A DNA stretch of 64,000 nt, taken from assembly GCA_965228165.1 (NCBI GenBank), contig CBDDHB010000003.1, positions 992,001-1,056,000 on the forward strand. The letters run 5' to 3'. Positions 1 through 8,713 of the stretch are shown in pieces (position 1 is the first letter of the stretch; each line of letters opens with the position of its first letter). A program made the position numbers and the translations under genes. Below the pieces are notes generated by a model, which had not been told where the DNA came from, did no database searches, and was given only the letters and a program-made list of their open reading frames with translations. The stretch is from Oleispirillum sp965228165. Its GTDB lineage: Bacteria > Pseudomonadota > Alphaproteobacteria > Rhodospirillales > Rhodospirillaceae.

Positions 1-1555
1 CCTGCAGCAACAGGTCTCCCTGGGCATGCCCCAGGCTATCGTTCAGGGTCTTGAAGTTGTCCAGATCGATGAACAGGATTCCGCCACGACATCTCGTACG
101 ATTACAGGCGGCCAACGCCTGATGTATTCGATCCAACAGAAGACGCCGATTGGGCAATTGCGTCAGGGGGTCGAAATACGCCAATTCCTGGATCATTCGT
201 TCGGTCTGCTTGCGTTCCGAAATATCGACATGGGTGCCCAACAAACGGACGGGTCGTCCGGACGCATCCCTCTCGACGACCCGACCGACCGCCCGAATCC
301 AACACCATCCGCCGGACGCCGTAAGGTGACGATAGTCGACATCCAGAACGGAATCCGCCCTCAAACAGTTTTCCAAGGCCCTTTGCATCGGCGCACGATC
401 GTCCGGGTGGATATCGTCGGGAACATCATACAGATTCCGCCGGAAGGAAGCCGGATCGAACCCCAATATCCGGGCATATTCATCGCTGTGGGTGATGTTT
501 CCGGACGAAAGATCGACCTCGAACCACCCCTGTTGCGACGCCTCCAGAACCAAGCGCAGACGCTTTTCATTGTTTTTCAGATCGCCGAACATCCTGGAAA
601 AACCCCAGAACGCCGCGAACGAGGCCAGAACGAACAAAACCGCCACGCCGACCAGAACCACGACCAGGGTTCGCCACTCGCCCAGGTAATCGTCCGCCGC
701 CACGCCGACCAGCAGATAAAGCGGCCAGCCGCTGACCGGACGGAAAAACACCGCCCGCTCCACGCCATCGAAATCCTCCGACGCATGAAACGCCGTCGGA
801 CCGGACCGTTGCGCGATTAAGGCCGAAAGGGCGGGCGAGGGCGAGCCGGTCACCGGTGTGGCAACCGGTTGCGGCGAATAGCGGGCCAACAGGCCCATGT
901 CTTCTCCCCACAGGGACGCATTGCCCTTCGGCCCCACGTCCACCGAGGACAACAGCCCCAGCAGCGACTTCAAGGCGACGCTTGCCGCCACCGTCCCCGC
1001 GAAGGAACCATCCGGAGCATGATAGGTCCGGGAGAAGACAACGATCGGAACAAGGAATACCCGACCAAACATGGGTTCCGAAACGACAAGTCCGAGACCG
1101 GGATTTTCCCGCAGATTCTTGAAATGCGATCTGTCGGATATGCTTGGAGAGATGGATGACAATTCAGATGTGCTGTTAACGATATACCCGTCTCTATCAC
1201 TGACAATGATGCCCGCCAATTCCGGTATGTGCCTCGACCTGTTTATGATCGACGTCTTCTCGTCGGACAGATTCCTCTTGCCGCTGCGCAGATCCTTCTC
1301 GACATCGTCGACAACGGCCAGAAGCACCAAATCAATCTTGTCGACCACGCCCGACAAACTTTGATCCAGCACGCGCGACAAATTCTCGCTGACCAGAATC
1401 GCCTTTCCCCGTTGATCCGCGTACCCCTTGAGGATGACCACGGCCAAGATGCCGACAACGATCAGGTCCGCGGCCAGCATGACCGCGAATAGCCCGTTCG
1501 TTCCCCACCCCCGAAGACCTTTCGTCCGACCCTGGAAAAGACTCCAGAACTTCAT
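1..1555 (-). CDS. Membrane diguanylate cyclase, Cache-PAS-GGDEF (3' end outside window)
   Basis: Translating the minus strand from ATG at 1555 gives an uninterrupted frame that leaves the window at base 1. A first membrane segment lies at about residues 18-44, followed by about 250 extracytoplasmic residues of Cache type (motif VSDRDGYIVNS), then a second membrane segment near 293-316. A PAS domain starts near 340 (GWFEVDLSSGNITHSDEYA) and a GGDEF domain near 455 (DPLTQLPNRR, then FIDLDNFKTLND near 495). The GGDEF catalytic loop itself would lie beyond the window, so activity cannot be judged, and an EAL domain could follow. The family makes cyclic di-GMP in response to a periplasmic signal. 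The start sits 37 bases after the stop of the upstream TRAP binding-protein gene, so the two are probably co-transcribed. Confidence 0.88.
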   Translation of the reverse strand, partial: MKFWSLFQGRTKGLRGWGTNGLFAVMLAADLIVVGILAVVILKGYADQRGKAILVSENLSRVLDQSLSGVVDKIDLVLLAVVDDVEKDLRSGKRNLSDEKTSIINRSRHIPELAGIIVSDRDGYIVNSTSELSSISPSISDRSHFKNLRENPGLGLVVSEPMFGRVFLVPIVVFSRTYHAPDGSFAGTVAASVALKSLLGLLSSVDVGPKGNASLWGEDMGLLARYSPQPVATPVTGSPSPALSALIAQRSGPTAFHASEDFDGVERAVFFRPVSGWPLYLLVGVAADDYLGEWRTLVVVLVGVAVLFVLASFAAFWGFSRMFGDLKNNEKRLRLVLEASQQGWFEVDLSSGNITHSDEYARILGFDPASFRRNLYDVPDDIHPDDRAPMQRALENCLRADSVLDVDYRHLTASGGWCWIRAVGRVVERDASGRPVRLLGTHVDISERKQTERMIQELAYFDPLTQLPNRRLLLDRIHQALAACNRTRCRGGILFIDLDNFKTLNDSLGHAQGDLLLQ

Positions 1556-1592
1556 GAACCTACCATCTTGGATATTTTCACGCCGCCGGGCA

Positions 1593-2603
1593 TCAGCCCA
1601 ACCGCCCGACATGTTTTTCCAACAGCGCCCAAGCCCCGGAACCGAACCGTTCCTTCCATTGGGCGTAAAAACCCGCCTTGCGCAACGCATGCCGGAAAGG
1701 TTCGGGATCCGTCGTGTTGAAGATCATTCCCTTGCCCTCCAACTCGGCGCGTGCCCGTGCATTCGTCTCGGCACTGTCGGCACGCTGAAGAATCGCGGCA
1801 TCGTTCAAGGCTCTCGAGACCACGCCCTTAACGTCGGACGGCAGCCTGGACCAACTCTTCCCATTGAAAACAATGAAGAAACCATCCCACATATGGTTGG
1901 TCAACGACACATACCTTTGAACTTCATGGAGCCTTGTCGACAGCGCGATGGACAAGGGGTTTTCCTGCGCCTCGAACATCCCGGACTTCAACGCCGCATA
2001 CAATTCCAAGAATTGAAGCCCCTTCGGTCGGGCGGCAAGGGCGGCGAACAAGCTGACCGCCATATCGCTGACCGGAACACGAATCTTCAGATCCGAGAAG
2101 TCGGCGGGCCCCACGAGCGGCCTGGAAACGGACGTGCACTGACGGAAGCCGTTGTCCCAGACGTTTTCCAGGGCGTGAAGGCCGATCCTTCCGACAAGGG
2201 AATGAATGTGCCTTCCAAGGTCGCCGTCCATGGCCCGCCAGACTTGGCCATAGTCGGAGAACGCGAACCCCACCGTATTGATTTGGGCCCCCGGAACCAG
2301 GGGCGAGAGAACCAGGGACGAGGGGGTGAAAATATCGATTCCCCCGACCCTCACCAACTCAAGCATCTCGCTGTCACCGCCGAACCGATTGTCGGGAAAA
2401 ACCCGCACGATAACGGCGTCGTTGGTCTCGCGTCGTATCCTGGCCGCGGCCTCTTCCAAACGGACATTGACGGAATGGGATGGCGGAAGATTGTTCCCGC
2501 ACCGCAGCAGGATCGCCTTCGCGGCGCGTGCGGAAGAAGAGATCAGAAAAGGGATCGTTGCTGCCGTGGCAGCGGCAAAGGCTCGGCGGGTCAGCATCCG
2601 CAT
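1593..2603 (-). CDS. TRAP transporter solute-binding protein, DctP family (orphan)
   Basis: The product has the DctP/SiaP binding-protein pattern: an N-terminal export signal with a possible twin-arginine motif (LTRRAF followed by a hydrophobic stretch ending SSARA), then a mature domain of about 310 residues. The conserved arginine-bearing segment FSDLKIRVP and the downstream GMFEAQENPLS are typical of the family. The frame is open further upstream to 2666, but ATG at 2603 (two codons before MLTRR) places the signal peptide at the N-terminus. Proteins of this type deliver carboxylates or similar ligands to DctQ/DctM membrane subunits. No such subunits are in the window. The downstream neighbour is a membrane diguanylate cyclase, so a sensory rather than a transport role is possible. 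The ligand cannot be named. Confidence 0.85.
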   Translation of the reverse strand: MRMLTRRAFAAATAATIPFLISSSARAAKAILLRCGNNLPPSHSVNVRLEEAAARIRRETNDAVIVRVFPDNRFGGDSEMLELVRVGGIDIFTPSSLVLSPLVPGAQINTVGFAFSDYGQVWRAMDGDLGRHIHSLVGRIGLHALENVWDNGFRQCTSVSRPLVGPADFSDLKIRVPVSDMAVSLFAALAARPKGLQFLELYAALKSGMFEAQENPLSIALSTRLHEVQRYVSLTNHMWDGFFIVFNGKSWSRLPSDVKGVVSRALNDAAILQRADSAETNARARAELEGKGMIFNTTDPEPFRHALRKAGFYAQWKERFGSGAWALLEKHVGRLG

Positions 2604-2947
2604 TTTGCGGTTACCCCACTTTATTTCCACGTCCGCCGCAACTCGGCCTCCCTCAAGACCGACCACTTCAGACTATTAGGGGAGGGTAATATGATTTTGC
2701 TTTAACTGGAAGCCGCTAATGAACATGAACGCCGCGAGACGGCTTCTCCCGCTACGCGGAAAACTTGGCGGAATGGGATGCACGAGGGAATTGGAACCCC
2801 GGTCCCCACAGGGGACAAATCGCCCCAGTGGGGCGATTTGAGGGTGGTAATCCCCCGGAGGGAAGACCCCTCGCAACGCTTTTTCTTCCCTCCCCCTGCA
2901 TCCTTTTCCCGCTTCCTTCGTCTTCCCAGGCGAAAGGATGGTTTCCG
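2604..2947. other. Divergent intergenic region
   Basis: This region separates the minus-strand TRAP binding-protein gene from the plus-strand permease and must hold both promoters. No convincing -35/-10 pair was recognised. It contains the two adjacent stem-loops listed separately. A purine-rich Shine-Dalgarno (GAAAGGA, 2932-2938) precedes the permease start at 2948. No small gene is supported. Confidence 0.5.
2802..2840. repeat. Two adjacent perfect stem-loops
   Basis: The first inverted repeat pairs gtcccc with ggggac (2802-2815). The second pairs 11 bases (2816-2826) with 2830-2840 across a 3-base loop. No T-run follows, so this looks less like an intrinsic terminator than a palindromic intergenic element or an operator in front of the permease gene. 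Confidence 0.7.
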
Positions 2948-4249
2948 ATGATGGATTGGAAGAGCGAAGGCAAGGCGCTGGCGGTGGGGGTGGCGGGATT
3001 TCTGATCCTCTATTTCCTGCCCGTCGACTCGCAGCGGCTGCAAGGCGCGCTGCTGGAAGCGGTGTATCTGGCCCGGTGGTACGCCCGGGAGCATGTGCTG
3101 CTGTGCCTGATCCCGGCGTTTTTCATCGCCGGGGGAATCGGCGCCTTCGTCAGCCAGGGGGCGGTGATGGCCTATCTGGGGCGGGGCGCCAACAAGGTTC
3201 TGGCCTATGGCGTCGCCTCGGTCTCCGGCACCCTGCTGGCGGTCTGCTCCTGCACCGTGCTGCCGCTGTTCGCGGGGATTTACCGCATGGGCGCGGGGCT
3301 GGGTCCGGCCTGCGCCTTCCTTTATTCCGGACCGGCGATCAACGTTCTGGCGATCATCCTGACGGCGCGGATTCTGGGACCGGAGTTGGGCGCGGCGCGG
3401 GCCATCGGCGCGATCGTCTTCAGCGTGGCGATCGGCCTGCTGATGGCGGCGATCTTCCGCGACGACGACGCGCGGGCGGCGAAGGCGATGGTTCTGCCGC
3501 CTTCCGAAACCAAGCGCCCGCTGTGGCAGGACAGTCTGTTCTTCGCGGTGATGACCGGCATCCTGGTGTTCGCCAACTGGGGCGCGACGGATGCGACGGA
3601 CGGCGTCTGGGCGGCGATCTTCCAGGCGAAGTGGGCGATCACCGCCGCCCTGGCCGCTCTGTTCGGCCTGATTCTCGCCGCCTGGTACGGCCTGCCGAAG
3701 GGCGGCGTCGTCCTTGCCGCGATGCCGGTCGCCGGGTTCGCCTGGCTGTTCCCGCACAATCCGGTCTGGGCGTTTTCCGCCGGGGTGGTCGGGCTGTCGG
3801 TTCTGGCGATCCGCGCCAAGGGCGAGGCCGGGGACTGGTTCGCCGCCTCGTGGGGATTCGCCAAGCAGATCGTGCCGCTGTTGTTCGGCGGCGTCCTGGC
3901 GGCGGGGCTGCTGCTGGGGCGGGTCGGCCACGAAGGGCTGATTCCGTCGGAATGGATCGCCGGCGCGGTGGGCGGCAACTCGGTGGGCGCCAACCTGTTC
4001 GCGGCGGTGGCGCGGGCCTTGATGTACTTCGCCACCCTGACCGAGGGGCCGATCCTGCAAGGACTGATCGGCTCCGGCATGGGGCAGGGACCGGCCCTCG
4101 CCCTGCTCCTCGCCGGGCCCGCCTTAAGCCTGCCCAACATGCTGGTGATTCATTCGATCCTGGGAGTCCGCAAGACCGCGACCTTCATCGCCCTGGTGGT
4201 GCTGATGGCGGCGGCGAGCGGCTGGACCTATGGCCATGTCTTCAACTGA
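2948..4249 (+). CDS. Permease, UPF0718 (YraQ-like) family
   Basis: A very hydrophobic protein of about 433 residues with some 10-12 membrane segments, matching the UPF0718/DUF318 permease family. The family's cysteine motif is visible as C100-S-C102 in CSCTVLPLFAG, followed by a glycine/proline-rich segment (YSGPAINVLAII). A second similar half is visible (GNSVGANLFAAVARALMYFA). The ATG at 2948 is preceded by GAAAGGA, and the open frame upstream of it carries no membrane-protein features. Relatives include organoarsenical and metal or thiol exporters, but the substrate here is unknown. It is followed by a dithiol mini-thioredoxin (22 bases downstream) and a DGC zinc protein, a set that suggests a redox-linked metal(loid) or sulfur function. 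Confidence 0.85.
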   Translation: MMDWKSEGKALAVGVAGFLILYFLPVDSQRLQGALLEAVYLARWYAREHVLLCLIPAFFIAGGIGAFVSQGAVMAYLGRGANKVLAYGVASVSGTLLAVCSCTVLPLFAGIYRMGAGLGPACAFLYSGPAINVLAIILTARILGPELGAARAIGAIVFSVAIGLLMAAIFRDDDARAAKAMVLPPSETKRPLWQDSLFFAVMTGILVFANWGATDATDGVWAAIFQAKWAITAALAALFGLILAAWYGLPKGGVVLAAMPVAGFAWLFPHNPVWAFSAGVVGLSVLAIRAKGEAGDWFAASWGFAKQIVPLLFGGVLAAGLLLGRVGHEGLIPSEWIAGAVGGNSVGANLFAAVARALMYFATLTEGPILQGLIGSGMGQGPALALLLAGPALSLPNMLVIHSILGVRKTATFIALVVLMAAASGWTYGHVFN

Positions 4250-4271
4250 CGAACAACGGAGCTGTCTTACC

Positions 4272-4502
4272 ATGAAAATTCAGATTCTCGGCACCGGCTG
4301 CGCGAAGTGCAACGCCCTGGCTCAGCAGGCGGAAACCGCCGCGACCGAACTCGGCCTGTCCTTCGAGATGGAAAAGATCACCGACCGCGCCCGCTTCGCC
4401 GACTTCGGCGTCGCCTTCACCCCCGCCCTGGCGGTGGACGGCGAGGTCAAGACGGTGGGCAAGGTGCCCTCGGTCGAGGAAATCAAGGCGCTGTTGAAAT
4501 AG
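4272..4502 (+). CDS. Small thioredoxin-like protein (TM0996/MTH895 family)
   Basis: A 76-residue protein beginning MKIQILGTGCAKCNAL. It has the beta-alpha-beta opening and C10-x-x-C13 active site of the redox-active-disulfide-2 mini-thioredoxin family, and a cis-proline-like segment (VAFTPALAVDG). Length is normal for the family. The start is ATG at 4272, after an ACGGAG-like ribosome site. These proteins are commonly encoded beside UPF0718 permeases, as here, and probably exchange electrons with the permease's CSC motif or its cargo. The partner is inferred from context. Confidence 0.85.
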   Translation: MKIQILGTGCAKCNALAQQAETAATELGLSFEMEKITDRARFADFGVAFTPALAVDGEVKTVGKVPSVEEIKALLK

Positions 4503-4524
4503 CCCCGCTTAAAGAAAGGATCGG

Positions 4525-4902
4525 ATGATGACCTCCTCCCCCTCTTGCGCCTGCGAAGGCGCGCCCAAGCTGGTGTTCAGTTGCTCCGGAGCCGCCGACG
4601 TCGGCGCGCTGGCCGATCAGGCGGCGCGCAAGATGACCCGCGACGGCACCGGCAAGATGTATTGTCTGGCCGGAATCGGCGGTCGCGTCCCCGGCATCAT
4701 GAAAAGCACCGAGGCCGCCTCCAGCCTGCTGGCGATCGACGGCTGCCCGATCAACTGCACCCGCAAACTGTTGGAACAGGCGGGGTTCGCCAAGTTCGCC
4801 CATTTGCAACTGTCCGACCTGGGTTTCCGCAAAGGCGAGACCGAGGTCAGCGAAGCGGCGATCGCCGCCGTCGCCGAAAAGGGCGCGGCGCTGACCGCCT
4901 AA
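4525..4902 (+). CDS. DGC-domain putative zinc-binding protein
   Basis: A 125-residue cysteine-rich protein. Cysteines lie at about residues 8, 10, 20, 47, 74 and 78. The motif IDGCPINC (71-78) is the Asp-Gly-Cys signature that names the DGC family. The FSCSGAADVGALADQAAR segment near the N-terminus is also typical. The function of the family is not established and zinc binding is predicted from the cysteines. A strong ribosome site (AAAGAAAGGA, 4510-4519) precedes the tandem ATG codons at 4525 and 4528. It follows the permease and mini-thioredoxin on the same strand and is probably the third gene of that operon. Confidence 0.82.
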   Translation: MMTSSPSCACEGAPKLVFSCSGAADVGALADQAARKMTRDGTGKMYCLAGIGGRVPGIMKSTEAASSLLAIDGCPINCTRKLLEQAGFAKFAHLQLSDLGFRKGETEVSEAAIAAVAEKGAALTA

Positions 4903-5090
4903 TGTGAAACAGGGACCGCAGGAGGGAGGCTCTAAAATCCCCGGCTTAACAAGGCAGTGCACAACCCTCAACAAAACCAATGGTTGACTAGAGCATGCGT
5001 TAAATCCAAAATTCTTCCCCTGATTTACCAAGTATGCTTGGACAATCACGGTCTCTGTGAATTTCCACGAATTAGCGGGGGGATGGTTCG

Positions 5091-6206
5091 ATGGCAATGG
5101 ACTTTCGCCAGGATTTGATTAATTTCGCAAAACGCATGACGGCAATTGCGCCCAAATGCATCAGCGAAGAAGGAACAAAATTGTTCCTGATTTTGCCTTT
5201 CCTTGAGTTTCTTGGATACGATTGCAAAAACCCTCTTGAAGTCTGCCCAGAGCATGGCGCGGACTTTTCAGATAAATATAAAAATCGCGTTGATTATGCG
5301 ATTCTGAAAGATGATGAGCCTGTTATTGCCGTTGAATGCAAATGCGTCGGCACGGCAAAAAAAGACGACAGGGGGCAACTACGCTCGTACTTCAATGCCG
5401 TGAAAACCATAAAAATGGGGATACTCACGGATGGGTTGATTTACGAGTTCTATGCGGACTCCGACGAACCTAACATGATGGACCAAACCGCCTTCTTGAT
5501 GGTTGACCTGGAAGAAGCAGCGAAAGGAAAAATCGAAGATTCCGCAATAGATGGGCTTGCAAGACTAAAAAAATCCTCATTCGATCCGGAAAATATCGGC
5601 GCAGAGGCCAAAAAGAAAATCATATTTCAATGTATCGTCAACCAACTTGGTGAACTTGCGGACGCCCCGAACGAATCCTTCACCAGAATGCTGCTACAAA
5701 ATGCCGAGTTGAGCCATATCCGCGCTAAGGGATTGGCGGAATACCAGGATCTGGTCAAAATCGCCTTCCGCGAGTTCATCAACCTGCGAATTTTACAACG
5801 CCTTGATATCTCCACAAAAGAAACGGAAAAGTCTGCGACCTCGGTTGTCTCCGCCCCCGAATCGGCCTCGGAATCCGCGACCGTGGAAAGCGGCATCGTG
5901 ACCACGGACACCGAGATGGAGGCCTTCCACTACGCAAAGCAGCGATTGGCCTTCCTTGTCGAGGATGAGGATAGCTTCAGCAGAATTGACGACGTTCAAT
6001 TTAGGGACTACCAAGGAAAATTCATTGTGTTCTACAAAAAGGAGAGGAAGGGAAGGCTGTTCGACTTCTTCGAGAACCAGCAAGAAGATAAAAAGTACAG
6101 ATTCGTGTTCTGCGACGGCACGGAAGTCACGGGAAGAGACCTCCACGCCATGCAGATTGATGCGCCTCTTCTGGAAATATTCCGCAAGCGCCTAGCCGAG
6201 GAGTGA
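5091..6206 (+). CDS. Orphan nuclease, type I restriction HsdR N-terminal-like domain
   Basis: The first 190 residues resemble the HSDR_N domain of type I restriction subunits. A PD-(D/E)xK-like core is visible: D68 in NRVDYAIL, then E82-C-K84 in AVECKC. The middle (about 100-270) is mostly helical and charged. The C-terminus (about 285-371) is a separate small domain (FRDYQGKFIVFYKKE). There is no helicase domain, no methylase and no specificity subunit beside it, and the protein is far shorter than a true HsdR. The DNA is visibly richer in A and T than its neighbours and has more lysine codons, suggesting recent transfer. A defence role is plausible but unproven. Possible starts are ATG at 5091 or 5097, behind a G-rich ribosome site. 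Confidence 0.75.
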   Translation: MAMDFRQDLINFAKRMTAIAPKCISEEGTKLFLILPFLEFLGYDCKNPLEVCPEHGADFSDKYKNRVDYAILKDDEPVIAVECKCVGTAKKDDRGQLRSYFNAVKTIKMGILTDGLIYEFYADSDEPNMMDQTAFLMVDLEEAAKGKIEDSAIDGLARLKKSSFDPENIGAEAKKKIIFQCIVNQLGELADAPNESFTRMLLQNAELSHIRAKGLAEYQDLVKIAFREFINLRILQRLDISTKETEKSATSVVSAPESASESATVESGIVTTDTEMEAFHYAKQRLAFLVEDEDSFSRIDDVQFRDYQGKFIVFYKKERKGRLFDFFENQQEDKKYRFVFCDGTEVTGRDLHAMQIDAPLLEIFRKRLAEE

Positions 6207-6242
6207 CCCCTCCTCGATCGGCTTTCCCTTATAGTCCGGGGT

Positions 6243-6283
6243 CCGGGGCCTGATGGCCCCGGCGGGCATGGGCAGAGCCCATG
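6243..6283. repeat. Two stem-loops between convergent genes
   Basis: An 8-bp inverted repeat (6243-6250 with 6255-6262, loop tgat) is followed by a 7-bp one (6267-6273 with 6277-6283, loop aga). They lie between the plus-strand nuclease gene and the minus-strand amidase, where a bidirectional terminator would be expected. No T-run follows. They resemble the tandem palindromes at 21195-21369. Confidence 0.65.
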
Positions 6284-6293
6284 ACTCCGCCTT

Positions 6294-7580
6294 TCATCCC
6301 ATCGCCAACTCCAGGCGCTCGGCAAGGGCGAGCGCCTGGGCGTCCGCCCCCTCGGGCGCGACCACCTGCACCCCCAGGGGCAGGCCGGTTTCGCCGCAGG
6401 TCAGGCCCGGCACCTGGACGCAAGGGGCGCGCAGCAGGGTCCACAGGCGGTTGAAGTCGGGGCTGCCGGTGCCGTCCGCGAACGGCGGCGCGACCCCCGC
6501 CGCCGACGGCGCGACCAGGGCGGCGACGCCATGCGAGTCCAGGAGTCCGGGAAACGCGGCGATGGCCGCGTCGCGCACGCGGCGGGCCTCCGCCACTTCC
6601 GCCCAGGGCATGGCGCGGCCCCGATCGATCTGCGCCTTCAGGCCGTCGCTTAACAGCGCCCCATGGGTTTCCGCCTCGAAAGCGAGCGCCCGGGCGGCCT
6701 CGAAGGCCATGATCGCGCGTTGCGCCGCCATCGCCTCGGCGAACAGCGGCGGCAGGTCGATGTCCACCGCCGCGAATCCCGCCGCCGCGATGCGGTGCGG
6801 CAGATCGGTTTCGAAGGCGCGGCGCATCGCCGGGGCGGCGGCGTCCCAGGCCGGGGAACGGCACCAGCCGATGCGCCTTTCCGTCGTTTCCGGCGGCGCA
6901 AGGTCCGCGCCGGAGACCGCCGCCGCCCACAGGCGGACGTCGGCGACGCGGCGCGCCAGCACCCCGACGGTATCCAGGGACGGCGCATAGGCCTTGATCC
7001 CGGTGGCGTCGATCAGGCCGAAGCTGGGCTTGTAGCCGACCACGCCGCAATAGGAAGCCGGGCGGACGATCGACCCGGCGGTCTGGGTGCCGAGCGCGAA
7101 AGGCACCATGCCGGAGGCCACCGCCGCCGCCGAGCCGCTGGAGGAACCGCCGGGGGTGCGCGCCGCCGACAGCGGGTTGCTGGTCGGTCCGGGGTGAAAT
7201 CCGGCGAATTCGGTGGTCGCCGTCTTGCCCGCGATCACTCCCCCGGCCCTGCGGGTCAGGGACAGGACCGCCGCGTCGAAGGACAGGCGCGATCCGGCAT
7301 AGATCGGCGAGCCGCAGGCGGTGGGCCAGTCGCGGCTGGCGGCCAGATCCTTCACGCCGAGGGGCAATCCGCCCAACGGGCCGGGACACCCGGCGGCGTC
7401 GGCGGCGCGCGCCGCCTTCAGCCAAAGGCCGGGGTCGAGCGCCGCCCAGGCGTGGACTTCCGCCTCCCGCGCGTCGATGCGTTCGAGGCAGGAGCGAGCC
7501 AGGGTTTCGGCGGACAAGGTTCCCGCCGCGATCGCGGCGCGCGCCGCGACCGCCGACAGGTCGCAGGGTTCAAGACGCAT
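6294..7580 (-). CDS. Amidase (amidase-signature family)
   Basis: A 428-residue member of the amidase signature (AS) hydrolase family. The Ser-cis-Ser-Lys triad is visible: K77 in GLPLGVKD, the GGSSSGSAAAVA glycine/serine loop at about 144-155, and the nucleophile Ser170 in TQTAGSIVRP. Such enzymes hydrolyse amides to acids and ammonia. Substrate cannot be told from sequence, and a GatA role is unlikely because no GatB/GatC is adjacent. Its start overlaps the end of the M20 peptidase gene by 11 bases, and it is the last gene of the Liv operon, so the imported compound may be an amide or N-acyl amino acid. Confidence 0.87.
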   Translation of the reverse strand: MRLEPCDLSAVAARAAIAAGTLSAETLARSCLERIDAREAEVHAWAALDPGLWLKAARAADAAGCPGPLGGLPLGVKDLAASRDWPTACGSPIYAGSRLSFDAAVLSLTRRAGGVIAGKTATTEFAGFHPGPTSNPLSAARTPGGSSSGSAAAVASGMVPFALGTQTAGSIVRPASYCGVVGYKPSFGLIDATGIKAYAPSLDTVGVLARRVADVRLWAAAVSGADLAPPETTERRIGWCRSPAWDAAAPAMRRAFETDLPHRIAAAGFAAVDIDLPPLFAEAMAAQRAIMAFEAARALAFEAETHGALLSDGLKAQIDRGRAMPWAEVAEARRVRDAAIAAFPGLLDSHGVAALVAPSAAGVAPPFADGTGSPDFNRLWTLLRAPCVQVPGLTCGETGLPLGVQVVAPEGADAQALALAERLELAMG

Positions 7581-8706
7581 CGGGCGTTCCCCGCCAGTCG
7601 TCGAGGATGCGGCGATAGATCTCCACCGCCTGTTCGATTCGCGCCACCTCGGCGTATTCGTCGGTCTGGTGCGCCATTTCCGGCTGCCCCGGCCCGAGGA
7701 TCAGGGTCGGCGGATGGCCGGGCGCCGGGGTCAGCACCGAGGCGTCGGTGAAATAGGCCGGTCCCCCCGGCGCGAACGCCTCGCCGGTCACCGCGACGGC
7801 GGCGGCGATGGCGCGCGCCGCGCGGGGCGCCGCCGGATCGGTCCAGACGCCGGGCAGGTCGAACAGGGTTTCGATCGCGGCGTTCTCGCCGATCAGGCCG
7901 GAAAGCCCGTCGCGCAGGGCGGCATGGTCCATCCCCGGAATGGTGCGGACGTCGATGCCCACATCCGCCCGGTCGGGCACCGAGTTGACGTTCATCCCGC
8001 CCGCCACCGTGCCGACGTTCAAGGTCGGCCCGCCGAGGGAGGGATGGCGAGCGACGTTGAAGTCGAATTCCGACAGCCGGACGATGGCGCGCGCCGCCTT
8101 GTAGACCGCGTTGTCGCCGTGCTCGGGCATCGAGCCGTGGGCGGTGACGCCGGTCATCACCGCCTTCAGCCACAACGCCCCCTTGTGGCCGATCATCGGC
8201 GCGTTGGCGGTGGGTTCGGCGACGACCAGCAGCGCCGCCGGACCGATCGCGCCGGATTCGGCGATGGCGCGGGCGCCGTCGCAGCCGGTTTCCTCGCCCG
8301 CAGTGATCGCCAGCACCACCTCCGGCCCGTCGGCGAGCGCCCCGGCGCACGAGATCGCCGCAGCGACGAAGGCGGCGACGCCGCTTTTCATGTCGCTGCT
8401 GCCCCGCCCGTACAGGCGTCCGTCCTTGATCTCCCCGGCGAAGGGATCGACCGACCAGGGCGCGGCGCCCAGCGGCACGGTATCGATGTGGCCGGTGAAG
8501 ACCAGGGGCGGGGAACCGCCCCGGCCGATCCGGGCGATCAGGTTGGCGCGATCCGTCCCCATCGGCTGCAAGGCGCAGGCGAACCCGGCCCGACCCAGAA
8601 GATCGGCCAGAAACCCGGCGCAGGCCCGTTCCTCGCCCGGCGGATTGACGGTGCGAAAGGCCACCAGGGCGCGCGTCAGGGCCACCCCGTCCAAAGCTTC
8701 GATCAT
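7570..8706 (-). CDS. M20-family metallopeptidase (ArgE/DapE-like deacylase)
   Basis: A 378-residue protein with the two-zinc M20 pattern: FTGHIDTVP near residue 70 (metal His and the following Asp), YGRGSSDMKSG near 100 (bridging Asp), EETG near 137 (catalytic and metal glutamates), and a lid-dimerisation domain before a C-terminal return to the catalytic fold. It is closest in pattern to acetylornithine deacetylase and succinyl-diaminopimelate desuccinylase, which remove acyl groups from amino acids. Here it sits between LivF and an amidase in a transport operon, so a catabolic deacylase for the imported substrate is more likely than arginine synthesis. Confidence 0.87.
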   Translation of the reverse strand: MIEALDGVALTRALVAFRTVNPPGEERACAGFLADLLGRAGFACALQPMGTDRANLIARIGRGGSPPLVFTGHIDTVPLGAAPWSVDPFAGEIKDGRLYGRGSSDMKSGVAAFVAAAISCAGALADGPEVVLAITAGEETGCDGARAIAESGAIGPAALLVVAEPTANAPMIGHKGALWLKAVMTGVTAHGSMPEHGDNAVYKAARAIVRLSEFDFNVARHPSLGGPTLNVGTVAGGMNVNSVPDRADVGIDVRTIPGMDHAALRDGLSGLIGENAAIETLFDLPGVWTDPAAPRAARAIAAAVAVTGEAFAPGGPAYFTDASVLTPAPGHPPTLILGPGQPEMAHQTDEYAEVARIEQAVEIYRRILDDWRGTPDAS

Positions 8707-8713
8707 TTTCTAC

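Noticed and set aside
2948..4249. ArsP organoarsenical exporter
   Set aside because: Family membership fits UPF0718 in general, but no ars genes or ArsR regulator are adjacent, so a specific substrate is not supported.
5091..6206. Complete type I restriction system
   Set aside because: Only an HsdR N-terminal-like domain is present; no helicase, methylase or specificity gene lies nearby.
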